Shown: positions 62,331-64,000 of the stretch, piece by piece
Layout: each line of letters begins with the position of its first letter
How positions within the stretch are numbered: the first letter of the stretch is position 1
Assembly: GCF_040581485.1 (NCBI RefSeq)
Contig: NC_090132.1
Coordinates: forward strand, 9,621,001 to 9,685,000
Length of the DNA: 64,000 bases
DNA from: Linepithema humile
Lineage: Eukaryota > Arthropoda > Insecta > Hymenoptera > Formicidae
Reading direction: 5' to 3'
Notes under the pieces: model-generated
What the model saw: only the letters and a program-made list of their open reading frames with translations
The model's database searches: none
Told to the model about the DNA's origin: nothing
Translations under genes and position numbers: made by a program

Positions 62331-64000
62331 CTTACGATTTGGTCAATGAGATAAAATACATTCGCTTCTGAATCATTATCCATATATTACATTTTTATTA
62401 CTTCCATTATTTTAATTTAATTAAAAGTAGTATGTAACGAGTATTTTACATTTCTGTTATTTTATTTAGCTAATTTTTTATGCAGTATGTTTTTTGATCT
62501 AACATGGCTGCTGGTGAGCAAATTGCGATAGTCACTTGAGATTCGTAATGATTTATACTTATATAGTAGTAATTATTTAGATCCTATCACGTATAAATTA
62601 CGAGCTCACTCGCAATGCGATTTCGTATAATATATTATCACATAGTAAAAGCAATTTTTTATTTTTGCAAGCAAATGTACGAAGATGTCAAGCGCTTTTT
62701 TTTGCATATTGTAAGAGAGAAAGAAAGAGAAAGAGATAGGATCAAAATAGAAAATATATTTAGATACTTTGTCTGCGTTGCTGAGAGAGCAAACCGAATT
62801 GCTGAATAAAAAGAATCAAATAATAGCTTAGTCCATTCACAAACCTATCTCGAAAATAGTTTAGACGTTCGATTCATGCATGGTAACCTCTCGTGCCTGG
62901 CACAACACGAAACCAGGGTGGTGGCGAAGCGAAATATGCGCCGATAACTGCTGGAGGTTCCAGAGACCATTCAGGTACGTGAAGTGCCAGCGTTTAGAAT
63001 GACTTCAAAATTACCTGACGCGGGGTTATTGACTCACCACTTTCGTTCCGTAAGAATTTCACCACCAGTTTTCTCCCTCGAAGTAGCACCAAAAAGTCAA
63101 AGATCTTTTCACGAACCATTAATAAATGAACCATATAATTGTAGTCAGGATTCTGAATGAAAAGTAAAATGTCATCTTCATATGTGCGCTACGTTTGTTC
63201 CAACGATGTAATGCACGACAGAGAAAAATTTTGTGGGAAATATTAGAATGCGATATAAGATCTATATAAAATTTCCAGCTTGCAACAGATTATCGTGTAT
63301 GGTGCGATAACATTTTCAGTATATTCTAAATTTTAAGAACTTTTTTACGATACAAATTATTGCGATAACATTTTCAGTATACTCTAAATTTTAAGAACTT
63401 TTTTACGATACAAATTATTTGAGGTTTATTTATCAAGGTATACATTTTTTTGTATAATATCGAAAATTTAAAAACTTCCACAAAGTGGAAGTTTATTTAT
63501 TTTTTTATTCTTTACAAAATGTATAAGAATAATCGATTATTAAGAAATAATCAATTTAAAAAAATTCAATAATTCAAACAGTATGATATTATATAATCTA
63601 CAATATGATTCGGCTCATTGGGTCTATTGATAAATAATTACAAGTATCCGATGTAAATCACAGTATTACTTATCACACGTAATACATTTCCGAGAGAGAT
63701 TTATGCATTATGTCATTAGCGTGCTCTACTTGCGGAATTATAGCCATGGTACTCGAAGAGGTTTAAATTCCATGATTTATGATCGGACATTAGTTACGAT
63801 GCGCATCATCCAACGACTGACAATATAGCGAAGTCCCTTTAAATTCTGCACGAGAAGAACCCATACCACGATGAGAGGTTATTCCAAAAGAGCCATTATT
63901 AAAGCTCCATTAAACTTCGAGTTTGAATCTGCATTTAGCACCGTGTTACTCCTCTTCACATCGCTATGCATCTAAATTTAAATGAATTATTACGTCTCAT
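62331..64000. other. Right edge: no gene seen
   Basis: AT-rich sequence with one 58-bp tandem duplication (63303-63418). No exon, RNA gene or named element recognised. Confidence 0.5.
63303..63418 (+). repeat. 58-bp tandem duplication
   Basis: Two adjacent 58-bp units (63303-63360 and 63361-63418), differing at a single base (TATATTC versus TATACTC). A recent duplication. Confidence 0.95.

Noticed and set aside
1..64000. CRISPR arrays, bacterial operons, tRNA or rRNA genes
   Set aside because: No regularly spaced repeats with unique spacers, no bacterial gene arrangement and no complete cloverleaf was found. The tRNA-like boxes in family A are fragments within repeats.

Overview
The window comes from an insect nuclear genome. 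It is AT-rich, with short CpG-rich stretches, long introns, GT-AG splicing and abundant non-autonomous DNA transposons. Gene structure and base composition suggest a hymenopteran, plausibly an ant; that placement is inference. I could support one host protein-coding gene. It runs right to left across the first 30 kb and encodes an extracellular heparan sulfate 6-O-endosulfatase of the Sulf1/Sulf2 family.

Region 1 (about 0.9-30.2 kb, minus strand): sixteen coding exons join in phase into a 1412-codon frame, with GT-AG junctions throughout. Exons 1-6 encode a signal peptide and the sulfatase catalytic domain, including the Cys-Cys-Pro-Ser-Arg site that is converted to formylglycine and the Asp-Asp and Asp-His metal/active-site motifs. 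Exons 7-13 encode the hydrophilic, heparan-sulfate-binding region. That region is enlarged by one 946-bp exon that is almost entirely Thr/Ser-rich. Exons 13-16 encode the conserved C-terminal Sulf domain and a basic tail. The start codon sits directly behind a (GCC)7 run, in an exon with a strong upstream splice acceptor and two small upstream ORFs, so the promoter and any first non-coding exon lie further right.

Introns of this gene hold most of the mobile DNA on the left half. A complete 1282-bp mariner with an uninterrupted 345-codon transposase and near-perfect terminal repeats lies in intron 7. Intron 2 (12.4 kb) holds one copy of a dispersed repeat family, a 1.7-kb palindrome related to it and a (TC)34 microsatellite.

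Region 2 (30.2-64 kb): no convincing coding gene. It may be upstream regulatory DNA, a long 5' intron, or intergenic DNA. It carries further copies of the dispersed repeat family (34.2-35.5, 38.5-40.5, 54.5-56.9 and 59.8-62.3 kb). Two younger elements have inserted into those copies: a roughly 395-bp MITE (three copies, with intact empty sites visible elsewhere in the window) and a roughly 430-bp foldback element. Some family members carry a tRNA-like Pol III box.

The most notable items are the Ser/Thr-rich expansion of the sulfatase, the apparently intact mariner in its intron, the nested palindromic repeat family with datable insertions, and an isolated exon-like unit at 47.2 kb. I found no CRISPR array, tRNA, rRNA or bacterial-type system.
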